From Argopecten irradians (lineage: Eukaryota > Mollusca > Bivalvia > Pectinida > Pectinidae): 64,000 bases of DNA. Below, piece after piece: positions 43,126 to 53,640 of the stretch. The position numbers were made by a program, and so were the translations under genes. Positions within the stretch are counted from its first letter, which is position 1. Each line of letters opens with the position of its first letter. The notes under the pieces were generated by a model, which searched no databases, was not told the origin of the DNA, and was given only the letters and a program-made list of their open reading frames with translations. The stretch is from assembly GCF_041381155.1 (NCBI RefSeq), contig NC_091135.1, forward strand, positions 59,742,567 to 59,806,566. Direction: 5' to 3'.

Positions 43126-44700
43126 GTCTATGTTTTTGTTAGCATAATTTCATACTTTTCAGGGAATAATTATGTAAGTTTCGACCTCGCTCACAAAATA
43201 ATGACCTCACAATTGATACCATACCACATGGGACATAACTCTGTAATATGCAAATACAGAATATTTGTCTCCAACATTAACATATTGAGTGATTTAGTGT
43301 GAGTGAGCCGGGCAGCCCTGGGTTTCTCTAGCCAAGATACCATACTTAGACATTTCAATTTTGTCTTAAATTCTTTGTCTGATGTCAAAGCAAACCAAAT
43401 TACACACAGGAATATTAGAGAAAATATTAACTAAAAATTCAAATAGTCTTAACACAAAGCTATGAAAATTGTAAATGTGTTTAGTTATATATGATACATA
43501 TTTTTCTTATTTCATGGTGCTACATTCATACAAATCAAACTTTAATCTCAAACTGTTAAAATTCTTAGACAGGAGGAAACTTTGTTTATCTAATATTTCA
43601 ATTTTGAAAGGTTGCAATCCTGTTATTATTATCATATTCCATCAAATTTCTCCAAAATAAAACGCTGAACAATAATATATAATCAACCAAACATATGTCC
43701 CATATAAAGTTTCGTATTTGTGACTGAATACACATTTAAACCTCTGAATTTCCGACACATGTACATTCCATAAAAAACAAATGCAAGGGAAAATATCCAA
43801 CATCATGGTATAAGAGAAAAACTGTCTCCTTAATTAGCACTCTTTGTATAAACAAATGTAAAACTATCATAACATTAATCACCCTAGGCCTACATCCAGT
43901 CTCATCACTAAATTCAACTAGTACTTCTTACCATGTGGTAAAGCTACCTGCTCTTAGCATGTACCTTGTGCAAGTGGTCACAAGATTTAAGTTGGCATGA
44001 AATGAAAATTTTCTTGTAGTCATTAGCCCATACATAGCATAGATTTGCCCCTATACAGTGCATGTATCTCTAGATTTCCTTAATCTATATCTCTCTACAT
44101 ATCTTTTAACTATTTATTTCTCATATATATTTATTTATTAAAATCCTCTTTCAGATCTGTTTCTACATTTAAATAGAAGCATTTATCTTCACTCTAAGAT
44201 CTATATCTCTCAACTCTCCTTCTCAGATCTATTTCGACATTACCTTAAATTGGCTTCAGACTAAATCTTGATCCAATGACCTTCCCACTCATATATCTGT
44301 AGAAATCTTTACCTGAAGACCATTTCTCCCTCAGTTCTGCCTATATTTAGATTTTTCTATTTATCTAAGAACTGTGTCTTTATCTCTCGACTTAACTTCT
44401 ACCCTCAAATCTGTCTCCGCAAAATGTATATCTGTATACTTCTCCTTTCAGATCTGCTTTGTATATTTCATAAAGATCTATATTTTTTTATAGCAGTTCT
44501 ATATATATCGAATCGTTACTTCTAAATCTCCTCTCTCAGATCAATTACCTAGATCTGCAGATCAGATCTCTTCTCTACATCTTAATACTTTTCTCTCCCA
44601 TTAATTATCTTAGCACTATAGAAATTATCAGATCTTTCTGTATTCCTTCTGACTTGGTGCCTATTCAATAAGTAATATTAACTCTTGTTACACCCTTTTC
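43126..44700. other. Intergenic, AT-rich; degenerate CAGATCT-rich tract
   Basis: No gene seen. From about 44,040 to 44,640 the sequence is pyrimidine-rich, with repeated AGATCT and TATCTCTC words, probably an old decayed repeat. It may include the 3' UTR of the ZNF507-like gene. Confidence 0.5.
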
Positions 44701-44732
44701 CCATCACTTTTACAGCGTAGTCCTTATCCAGC

Positions 44733-44917
44733 AGTCACCTAAACCCAGCTGTTTCCTATCAGACTTGCAGCAGTCACCTAAACCCAGCTGTTTCCTATCA
44801 GACTTGCAGCAGTCACCTAAACCCAGCTGTTTCCTATCAGACTTGCAGCAGTCACCTAAACCCAGCTGTTTCCTATCAGACTTGCAGCAGTCACCTAAAC
44901 TCAGCTGTTTCCTATCA
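44733..44917 (-). repeat. 39-bp tandem repeat starting at the ZNF507-like stop codon
   Basis: Five copies of a 39-bp unit containing CAGCTGTTTCCTATCAGACT on the plus strand. On the coding strand the first unit contains the end of the open frame (CAAGTCTGA), so the stop codon itself is inside the repeated unit. Confidence 0.9.
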
Positions 44918-47900
44918 GACTTGACCCGCCTCCTCACTACTGTCCACATTACTAGCACTTGTCTGTTCTCCACTGCCGCTGACCATATTGTTCTGAGACA
45001 CCTGAAGCGTCCACTGAATCACATCAGAATGGGTCTTCATGTGCAAATTAAGCTGAGCTTTATTAATGACTTCAAAACCACACTGACAGCAGCGGAAGGT
45101 AACCCAACACACTGCACACAGGCTATCTGTGTCTTTGGTAACACCCTGACTAGCTAAGCGAATCCGCATCTTTTCACGTATTGTTTTATTAAACTCAGCA
45201 ACGTCTTCCTCACAACATTCTTTGGTGTCAAGATGGCTGTCGTAATCAATAGCTGCGTTGATAACTTCGTTTGTAAATTCATAGCTGTAGTTCTGGTCAC
45301 TGGCATGGCGCCACATGTGGGATTTCAGTGAAGGAAGATGGTGACAAACATAGCCACAAAGATTACATTTGTACTGTTCTAATGGCTGCTGCACAAACCG
45401 TTGGTCGTTTATGTGTCGTTTCATGTGTGACTTTAAACTACGATTGGACACAGCAGGAAAGTCGCACAATTCACATTTCAACACTTTAGGCTCCTCATGA
45501 GTCTTCATGTGATTTCCAAATCTGACAAAAGAGTAAGTGACATAATCACACTTGGCACATTTAAAATCCTGTTTTGGTACCTTTCCTTGAGATTTCTGAT
45601 CCTGTGTTTCCTTCTTATTATCGTCGGAATTGATCATCAAAGGAAACTCCTCCTCTCCATTACATGCCACCTTCTTATGCACACGGAGCTGATGCTTTGA
45701 GACAAATCTGCGCTCACAAACCTCACATACATACTGTTTAAATTCATGACAAGTGGTCATGTGGTTTCTTAATAGGTTAGGGTTTCCTGTTTCATAGTCA
45801 CAGGTCTCACAAGCAAAGACATCCTTCTCATTGTGGGCCCTCATGTGAGCACGAAGTTGGCTCTTGTAGTTAAATGCTGATGGACATAACTTACATTGGT
45901 AAGTTCGCACCTTACAGTGTTTTATCATATGGTTCTGAAGATCCTCACTGGATTCCGCCATGAAATCACAGAGTGAACACTCAAATGGACGTTTGGTCTT
46001 GTGAAGACGCATGTGCTGCTTCATAACAAAAGAACTAGAGTTAGAGTAATGACAAAGCTTACATCGAAATCTCGACTCATCATCCTCAGCCTCCTCAATA
46101 CGCTCTACATTGTCCATATTCTCCATTGGATCTTCGTCCTCAGCAGAGAGTCTCCGAGATTTCTTTCTTGTGCCTTTCTTTCCTGGTTCAATATCCAAGT
46201 CGGTTTCTGATCGTGCTCGTTCTCTCAACTGTTCAATAACAGCAAGTAGGGAAGATGAGATTCCCTGAGATTTAGGTTTCTTTTCCTTTGAAGTATTACC
46301 TTTGGTTTTATTGCCATCAGATTTGTCTCCCTTGGCCTCTTGTCCAGCTGATGGACATGCTGGATTGTAATTAGCTCCTTTCTTCAGTAAAGACAGAAGA
46401 GTAACTGCTGATTCTGCCACAGATGATTGACGGACATTTTCTTCCTCTGCGTCTAATTCTTCCAAATCGTCCTTTTCCTCATTGACTTTATTCTGTGCCC
46501 CATCAGTCCCACTTTGTTTCTCCAGCCCCTGATTGACTGTTTGCTCCAAATCTTCCCTGCCACTCAGTTTGAGAGTACTGTTGATCTTTTTCTTTAACCT
46601 TACAGACTGCCTTGAACCAAGTCTTGTTGCCATGTAATCATGTTCCACATGAGATGTGACTTGTGACTGACTGGAATTTGTATCCGACATGAAGCCTGAG
46701 TCGCCACACTCCATGTCCTGTTCTGATCCACCAGTACTCTCGTTCTCTCCAGAAGGTCCGCCGGTTGTGTGGGGACTACTCTGTTGACTTTTAATGCTGG
46801 TCAATCCTGAGAGACTAGCAAAACTATCCACTGTCTCCACAACAACATTCCCCTCGACAACAATATTCTCCTTGACGACAGTGTTTCCCTGGTCTGCTGT
46901 CTTATCACAGTCTACTTCTTCTGAAGCACAGAACATCTTTACCATCTGTAGCATTTCATTCACATCATAATTTGATTCGCTGAGCTTGCGTTTTTTAGCC
47001 CCATTTGACCCTTGCACTTGCTCAAAGGATCTAGTAGATGCAGCTCCTTCTTTACCAACATCTAATTCCCCCCCTGATAATTCCTCTCCTGTGCTAATGT
47101 CCATAAGCTCTCCACTCACATTCATGTCACCAGAGATTTCTTCAGTGGACATCAAGCTAATAACAGACTCACTGCTTTGTTTTCCTGTTATCAAATTACA
47201 ATCTACATATGGCGTTATTGTGTGTTGTGTTTCTTTAACATTGTCAGCAGATTTTATCTCGGAGTCATCCTTGGATAAAGACTTTGCTGGTTTTAAGGGG
47301 GTATTATCTCGACCAGCCAACTCCTTTACTTCATCTTCCTCTGTGGAATCTTGGACTACTGGCACAGATTTAACCTCTGACCCTGTCACCTTTGGTAAGT
47401 TCACTTCCTTCGTGAGTCCAGTCATGGCCCTTGCAGCCAAAAGGTGGGCCAATGCTGGTGCGACTGGACTTACTGATGTTTGTTGTGAGGTAACCTTTGT
47501 ACTGGGCTCCTTTGGTGTTTCCTTTAATGTCTTCTGTGTTTTGTCCATCACACACATATAGCTTGGTGATGAATCCACACTAGATTTAGCTTCTGCATCA
47601 GACTCGTATATGCTGAGTGGGCCATTTTGAAACATGGGGTACTCTATGTCTTGGTTACCTGAATGTTTCCAGATATGAGCTTTTATAGTTCTTTGAAACT
47701 CGCAGCTGTACCCACAAATGGTACAGTGGTATCGAGCATTCACACGGTCATGGACAAAGGGAGCAAACTCCTCATCTTTAGATGAACTATTTTTACTCTT
47801 ATGATCCTGAACTGTACTTCGTTTTTGCTGCTTGGCTAGGATACTTTCTTTCAGTTCATGTTTTATGGCAGATGGAAATAAGGGCTCCGGGTTTGTTGTT

Positions 47901-49852
47901 ACTGGTGCCTTTGTGGTATCTCTTGATTTGACTGAAGTGTTTGTGGTATCTTTTATTGTGACTAGAGTGTTTGTTGTATTTTTTGATGTGACTGGAGTGT
48001 TTGTGATATCTCTTGATGTGACTAGAGTGTTTGTGGTATTTTTTGATGTGACTGGAGTGTTTGTGATATCTCTTGATGTGACTAGAGTGTTTGTGGTATT
48101 TTTTGATGTGACTGGAGTGTTTATGATATCTCTTGATGTGACTGGAACCATTTTGGTATGTGTTGATGAAGACAGATGTATTTGTACAGTAGACACTGAC
48201 GGCATTTTTGACTGGTTGGGTACCATTTGTACAGGAACAGGACGAGATTGTACTGGTACCACTAGGCCTTGTGATGGCTGTATCAATTTATTGAGGCCAG
48301 GTGCTGATGATGGCACAGGTATTGATGGGACTTTCGAATGCTGAAGCTCAGGTTTATGTGCTAACATGTGTACAACAAAGTTGTATGCCTCGTCACACAT
48401 GAATTCACATTCCACACACTTGTACACAGATTTCTCTTTTGATGACAATTTTTCTGTTGTTGGAGATTTCTTGGTGTCTATTTCTTCCTTTGAAGTGGAG
48501 GGCTGTGTTTCCAAAGTCTGTAAATGGGTCCACATGTGGTTTTTCATCAGTGTGGTTGTTGGAGCTACAAACCCACACTCGGAGCATTTCAGTAGGAGAT
48601 CCTGTTTACTGGGCTGACTGGTAGCTGTTGGTATGGGTCTAACTTTAGATAAAGGGGACACTTTTACCTGGTCTGAATTAGGTGAATGTTTGGCCAGGAG
48701 GTTTTGTTTAAGGTCTTCTTGGATTGATGCAGACTTGTTGAGAACAGCTGAACATGTGTCCGTAATCGCTGATGTTGTTTGTTGATGTGTTTCTGCATGT
48801 GCAACAAATGCCTCAAAGTCATTAGTCATGTGTTTACACGTGCTGCACACATAGATCTGTTTTGTTTGGTGCACTTTTATGTGTTCCAAAATGGCCTTTT
48901 CATCTGGAGAAACAAAACTACAAAGTTCACACACAAAGACATTTTCCCTGGCGCGGCATGTTTTCATATGTGCCTCCAGCTCGGCATGAATTATTGACTT
49001 GCAACAGGTATTGCAGAAGACAGTCTTCTGGTGGAGTTTTGTGTGGTTTGTCAGATGACCTTTCTTTCGAAACGTAGCATTACAGTGAGTACATTCATAT
49101 GGACGTTCATTAGAGTGGACAATCAAATGTTCTCGAAGTGAATGACTTCGTTTTCCAGCATAGTCACAGAACGGACACTTGAATGGACGATCAGCATGAT
49201 GGACAAGATCAACATGTTGCTTTAAATAATGTTTGTTGTAACTGGCATAATCACATTCTTCACATTTAAACGTTTCTTTTCCTGTCCGACTAGTATCAGG
49301 GACAACTGTATCATGATCAGGATGGATTCTAGAATCAGCACTGGTCCCTGGTATAGCAAAGGTCTTCTTCACGGGAATGCTACCTGGAACTGTAGCTTTC
49401 ATAGTTAGCTGAGATTCATTGGGTATGAGATTTTGCATCATTTTCTGGCCGTGAGAATGAAATGTCACTGGGAAAACTTTAGAGATGTTTTCAATAATGA
49501 TTATTGGACTCTCTGAGCGGACGGCATTATCCTGCCCTTTATGAACTGTTCTGCTTTCTCCGAGAGCAGGGGCAGACACTATCTTGGCTTTCGCTGATGT
49601 CAACTCAGCTAGCAACTTGGGCCGAGTTGCTCCTGGATTTGTAGCTGAAGAGATGGCAGTTGAGATTTCATCCTCAATGTTTAATTGTTTATTGCTGGCT
49701 GAGTTTGATGTAAGGTCCTGAATCTTAAAGGAGCTTCCAGAACGGACTATCTCTTTAGAAGGAAACTGACCAATGTTTGTGGCACTGTTAATGGCGTCAC
49801 ATGGAAGGCATCCGAGACCGGTATCTGGACTGCATACCTCCATAGCGGTCAT
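44915..49852 (-). CDS. ZNF507: ZNF507-like C2H2 zinc-finger protein, 1,645 residues in one exon
   Basis: A multi-zinc-finger nuclear protein. Fingers occur in an N-terminal cluster (about residues 197-355), single fingers near 425, 480 and 710, a C-terminal cluster (about 1263-1480), and two final fingers near 1494 and 1587. The segment around LPSLKSHMWRHASDQNYSYE followed by INAAI, and the finger near 710 ending TIKAHIWKHSG, match vertebrate ZNF507 closely, including the spacing of the last finger. Long acidic and Ser/Thr-rich linkers lie between clusters, with a Thr-rich tandem repeat (about residues 570-640). The coding part is a single exon. An acceptor (CTTTTTAG) at 49,932-49,933 begins 79 nt of 5' UTR with in-frame stops, supporting the ATG at 49,852. 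Known family: DNA-binding regulators linked to neural development. The orthology rests on remembered sequence. Confidence 0.88.
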   Translation of the reverse strand: MTAMEVCSPDTGLGCLPCDAINSATNIGQFPSKEIVRSGSSFKIQDLTSNSASNKQLNIEDEISTAISSATNPGATRPKLLAELTSAKAKIVSAPALGESRTVHKGQDNAVRSESPIIIIENISKVFPVTFHSHGQKMMQNLIPNESQLTMKATVPGSIPVKKTFAIPGTSADSRIHPDHDTVVPDTSRTGKETFKCEECDYASYNKHYLKQHVDLVHHADRPFKCPFCDYAGKRSHSLREHLIVHSNERPYECTHCNATFRKKGHLTNHTKLHQKTVFCNTCCKSIIHAELEAHMKTCRARENVFVCELCSFVSPDEKAILEHIKVHQTKQIYVCSTCKHMTNDFEAFVAHAETHQQTTSAITDTCSAVLNKSASIQEDLKQNLLAKHSPNSDQVKVSPLSKVRPIPTATSQPSKQDLLLKCSECGFVAPTTTLMKNHMWTHLQTLETQPSTSKEEIDTKKSPTTEKLSSKEKSVYKCVECEFMCDEAYNFVVHMLAHKPELQHSKVPSIPVPSSAPGLNKLIQPSQGLVVPVQSRPVPVQMVPNQSKMPSVSTVQIHLSSSTHTKMVPVTSRDIINTPVTSKNTTNTLVTSRDITNTPVTSKNTTNTLVTSRDITNTPVTSKNTTNTLVTIKDTTNTSVKSRDTTKAPVTTNPEPLFPSAIKHELKESILAKQQKRSTVQDHKSKNSSSKDEEFAPFVHDRVNARYHCTICGYSCEFQRTIKAHIWKHSGNQDIEYPMFQNGPLSIYESDAEAKSSVDSSPSYMCVMDKTQKTLKETPKEPSTKVTSQQTSVSPVAPALAHLLAARAMTGLTKEVNLPKVTGSEVKSVPVVQDSTEEDEVKELAGRDNTPLKPAKSLSKDDSEIKSADNVKETQHTITPYVDCNLITGKQSSESVISLMSTEEISGDMNVSGELMDISTGEELSGGELDVGKEGAASTRSFEQVQGSNGAKKRKLSESNYDVNEMLQMVKMFCASEEVDCDKTADQGNTVVKENIVVEGNVVVETVDSFASLSGLTSIKSQQSSPHTTGGPSGENESTGGSEQDMECGDSGFMSDTNSSQSQVTSHVEHDYMATRLGSRQSVRLKKKINSTLKLSGREDLEQTVNQGLEKQSGTDGAQNKVNEEKDDLEELDAEEENVRQSSVAESAVTLLSLLKKGANYNPACPSAGQEAKGDKSDGNKTKGNTSKEKKPKSQGISSSLLAVIEQLRERARSETDLDIEPGKKGTRKKSRRLSAEDEDPMENMDNVERIEEAEDDESRFRCKLCHYSNSSSFVMKQHMRLHKTKRPFECSLCDFMAESSEDLQNHMIKHCKVRTYQCKLCPSAFNYKSQLRAHMRAHNEKDVFACETCDYETGNPNLLRNHMTTCHEFKQYVCEVCERRFVSKHQLRVHKKVACNGEEEFPLMINSDDNKKETQDQKSQGKVPKQDFKCAKCDYVTYSFVRFGNHMKTHEEPKVLKCELCDFPAVSNRSLKSHMKRHINDQRFVQQPLEQYKCNLCGYVCHHLPSLKSHMWRHASDQNYSYEFTNEVINAAIDYDSHLDTKECCEEDVAEFNKTIREKMRIRLASQGVTKDTDSLCAVCWVTFRCCQCGFEVINKAQLNLHMKTHSDVIQWTLQVSQNNMVSGSGEQTSASNVDSSEEAGQV
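47930..48150 (-). repeat. Coding minisatellite, 60-bp unit, in the ZNF507-like gene
   Basis: Three to four copies encode about 20 residues each, pattern TSRDITNTPVTSKNTTNTLV. The unit length keeps the frame. The repeat lies in a linker, away from zinc fingers. Confidence 0.85.
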
Positions 49853-49931
49853 GTCTCTACAAGCTCCATTACAGCTTATGTCAGGCCCAATTCATTTCAC
49901 ATCTGTGTTGTACACATCTGCAGTTGGACCC
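49853..49931 (-). other. 5' UTR part of the ZNF507-like coding exon
   Basis: Bounded by an acceptor at 49,932-49,933 (CTTTTTAG on the minus strand). The non-coding first exon was not identified. A GC-box/CCAAT region at 52,325-52,357 is a candidate promoter. Confidence 0.6.
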
Positions 49932-50014
49932 CTAAAAAGAAAAAATAATTATCAGTTTTAAAAACAACACTTCAGTAAATAAATATAAATAAGTGTAGAT
50001 TAGAGTTTATACTA

Positions 50015-50760
50015 TCAACAAGAGATTCCAGGCCTAGGGGGATCAATATATATCTTAAATCAATAGAACGAAGGATTTTATCTCTAGATCCGCTTATCCC
50101 TTTTTTTCCTTTAATTTGAACACATTGAGTTCACATAGGGGAGCTACACACAAAAGCCAACATAGCAGCAACACACTTCAACTGTTGAATGCAATGTGGT
50201 CACTGTCAGCTCAATCTAAGTGAAATTAATTCCGCACCACTATGATGCTTTACGTTACGCTCCAACACAATATCTAACAACACCTTGTTTGGGGTCACCT
50301 CAGCATGCTATGGCCGAGAATCAGAACATCTCGGGACGCACTCTTAGTAATCTATACTTCTGAATGAATTAACCACCCCAAAGATTTCATAGATGACACA
50401 CTGATTGGCTAACCATAGGGGTCATGCTGAGGTGACCTCGAACAGGAAATTGTTAGATTTTGTATTTGAGCTTAACATAGAGCATCGTAGTGTAGTGGAA
50501 TTACAAGTCTGATTTTAATTAGATTGCTGTCAGTTATGTTGTGTTTGGATTTGTTCCGAAATGGATGTGCAGAACTAAGGACAAATTAAAACGTTACCTA
50601 CAAGAGAAATTTGAGGAAGACCTCAAGCTCTTCAGTACTTTATGTGAAAGCCCTAGATTTAGTAGTTTTTGAAAAATAGTGATTAGTTAGACTGGCCAGT
50701 CAATCAGTGATGACCATGCGAGTACTTAATCAGTAGATCCGTTAGTGTTCGGAGATTCTG
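50015..50760. other. Diverged relative of the ~156-bp-core element family
   Basis: Weak similarity only: AGAGATTCCAGGCCTAGGGG near the left, and TTTGAGGAAGACCTCAAG...TGAAAAATAGTGAT near 50,610-50,680, recalling the core unit of the element at 35,546. Interrupted by the element at 50,237-50,493. Confidence 0.35.
50237..50493. mobile_element. MITE with about 70-bp terminal inverted repeats
   Basis: GGTCACCTCAGCATG (ending near 50,310) and CATGCTGAGGTGACC (from about 50,411) are exact inverse sequences. Similarity continues outward through ATCTAACAA / TTGTTAGAT to CTATGATGCT / AGCATCGTAG. No coding capacity. Confidence 0.75.
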
Positions 50761-50931
50761 GTCTGGCCACTTTTTAAAATTGGCGAGATTACCAACCGTT
50801 GGCGGAATTGATTGAGTTGATCATTGGTAGCTGGATGCAGTTGACATGTATATGTCAGACAAAATATTAATTTTCAGAAATATGAAATATATTGAGAGCG
50901 CTGATCAAGTAATTTGTATAACTGTCGTCGC

Positions 50932-52460
50932 GGGATTACTTCGAAAGGCACGGCTGCATTACTTCCTCGATATGTGGATGAACTAGTTACCTGTGCATCT
51001 ATACACACGAGTGTGGTTAATTTATTCTGGGAATGCATCGCTTGTTTTCATTGGTGGACGCATTTCTATAAACACGCCCATTTCTTCAAAAAATAAGCTT
51101 CAGAAAAAACGTGCGTTCAAACTAACCGAATTGAAATCGGTATTAAAAATCAGTTTCAGTACCGATACATATGACATACGCGACGTAAAGCAGAAAATTT
51201 GTCGGAAGCACACATTTTGCTGATTTACCTGAAAGATGAATTCTCTATAATCATGAGCATAAATTTGTAACAGAAGCCATGCGTGTAGTCAAAGCCCCAA
51301 AACAGCACCGTTGATCGAAGCCTAGAATCTACAACGACGTCCGTAATTATTTACCGGCAGTAAACCACAGAAAATCTAGTTAAGTATTAGGCCTAGTCCT
51401 TTGTTATATTTCGTAACTAAACATGTTTTTTAATTATAAATAGAGTCGGTTGCTTTTACAAAACTGCTGCTGAAAATGTTTACATTCTGTTCGTAAAATT
51501 AGGTCACAATCGAACTGTCAAATTGTCTACCCCCCGATCGCAGATTGTCTACGTCTACAGATACAGATTATGTTAATATATTTAAACTGATGAAAAGTAT
51601 GTATCGTTTACGTTTACATTGTTAAAATATTACCAACAAGTGGATTGTTTTGGCTGGAGCTGAATATCCAGCGTTCTCGCTGACATGACACCGCGTAACT
51701 GGCTTGCCCAAACCAGCGTACGGCACATGTTTACATGTAATAACAACTTGATCGGCTGACAAAAGAAAGACCAAATGTTGAATTTTAATGTCGATTTTAA
51801 GTGATATCTTTATCTAGATTGGGCCTAAGGAACATTGGCGATTTCTTCCACGTACATCAAGAACAAATATGTACGTTGTTGGGGTGCTGTTTTGTGCACA
51901 ATATTTCAGCGCAAATAATTTTATTTATTACTTAAAATGTTCATTTTAATTCATTTTCTGTTGTAAAAGTCATTATACTGATCATTTATTCAGTCTTTAA
52001 TTCAAAAATCTTTGTGGCAATAATCAAAATACCGTCATTTATGGGGATCCCATTGTGCCGATTTGCCGACAAAAATCTTACTTTTACTTTGATCATTTGA
52101 CGTGTTCAAACTGTCATTAACTACAGATTTTTTTTCCTAAAAAAATGTGTGTTTGAATTCTTCGTCGGTTCAAATTTACCGGGACATTACAATACAGTAT
52201 ATATGTAAAGTTAATTAAAATATTGAGTTGTTTGTTCTACACCAAAACTGAGAGGCCGTACTACGCCGTTACATCTCGGTGATCTCTGAATTGAAGAGTT
52301 TTACGTGCTGTCAGTGTTGTTAATGGGGCGGGGCTTATGAAGTCAGACTCGACCAATCGCCACGCGCATGTTATCCCATTCAATTTGTGCCTGTAGTGAT
52401 CAAAGGAACTTCCTCCGTCTGTCTGGTTAGTACTTCACCTGTGCCTTTCGAAGTAATCCC
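50932..52460. repeat. Exact 20-bp inverted repeat pair 1.5 kb apart
   Basis: GGGATTACTTCGAAAGGCAC at 50,932-50,951 occurs as its exact reverse complement at 52,441-52,460. Flanking bases match only partly. The pair may mark the ends of a 1.5-kb element, or be two copies of a shared motif. The enclosed sequence has no gene-like open frame. Confidence 0.5.
52325..52357 (-). promoter_or_regulatory. GC box and CCAAT box, candidate promoter of the ZNF507-like gene
   Basis: GGGGCGGGG at 52,325-52,333 and GACCAATCG at 52,351-52,359 lie in the only GC-rich patch upstream of the ZNF507-like exon. Both motifs work in either orientation. Assignment to this gene is inferred from position, 2.4 kb upstream. 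Confidence 0.35.
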
Positions 52461-52469
52461 GTGTCGCCA

Positions 52470-53640
52470 GTAATAAAGAAAGATATATATATGCCAATAA
52501 CAGGCCAAGAAAAGACCTGCTTCCATTAGTAGTAATTGTGATGTTTGATGAACAATTAACTCTCACTCAATATGGCGGTCACAAAACTGATTTATTCCAT
52601 GTGCCCGGAGAAGCTTATGCGCATCAGATGTAAACAATGACAGGGCCGCTTTACATCTCCCTTTCTTTTAATAGTAATGTTTTAGTAATTTAGGCTGTAA
52701 TAAAACATTTAACCAGATAAGCATTTACTTAATACATTTGTTAACCATGCCAATAACCTTTGACGACTTTAAAAAGAAATTTAAGAACGGGTAAAACACA
52801 TTTCGAACACTTTTAGAACTCTTTGAACGTAATTTTAACTTTAACGAGAAAAGAGAAAACACTTTTTCTTAAAGAGACAATTCACTCGGGCTAATTCTTT
52901 TACATAACGAAGAAGCAAAATATGGCATACATGTATTGTTCTACATTTCTTATGAAACATATTACAAAATATTGACAAATTCCAAGTCATTGTTTAGTAT
53001 TTTAATTGATACCATTGTAATTACAAATCGTTGATCAATACGATTAAAGGGCCACTACCTTTCCGAAACGGCTTTTAATTTTTAAAATGGGAAAGTAAAC
53101 GAAATCAATAATTTGTAGAGTCGGTACAAAATGTATGCTGTACCCATATCCGCCGTGTCCTAAAAGCCCGCGTAGTGACTATCACTGCGCAGACGGCAAA
53201 AAGTCATTCACTGTTATCGTACATTAGACAGGAAACAATATGTAACCTCATCTTAAGCCATATATATGCTTTGTATTAATGTTTTTAAAAACTTTAAATC
53301 CGAAAACCACTGTGCAAATGGTGACATAAACTGTTGACAAAATGATTCTTAGGCAAGACAATTCACCTAATAAGGTAAACACATTACTATCAGAGCGATT
53401 TGAGCAGTTTTAGACAAATGTAGCATTACTCTACGAGCAAGGGACAGGGTTTGGCATACAAGATGTTCGACCACAATGTTTAATGGCGGACAGCGAGCAG
53501 GTTTGAATATTTCACACGCATTTCACCACCATGGGCTTTTCTGGCATATCACAGTAAAACCAACCGATTTAATTTCCATTAGAACTGGGTTTTTTTTTCT
53601 CCGATAAAGTACAAATTTTAATGTTCTCTTAGACTGAATT
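52470..53640. other. Intergenic, nothing recognised
   Basis: AT-rich with no gene-like open frame and no obvious repeat structure. Confidence 0.5.

Noticed and set aside
43475-43660. Short hydrophobic frames in 42.7-43.7 kb as membrane proteins
   Set aside because: The T-rich strand gives Phe/Leu-rich frames by composition, and part overlaps a non-autonomous element.
47832-48344. 170-codon plus-strand frame rich in Val/Phe opposite the zinc-finger gene
   Set aside because: Antisense shadow of a coding minisatellite in the ZNF507-like gene.
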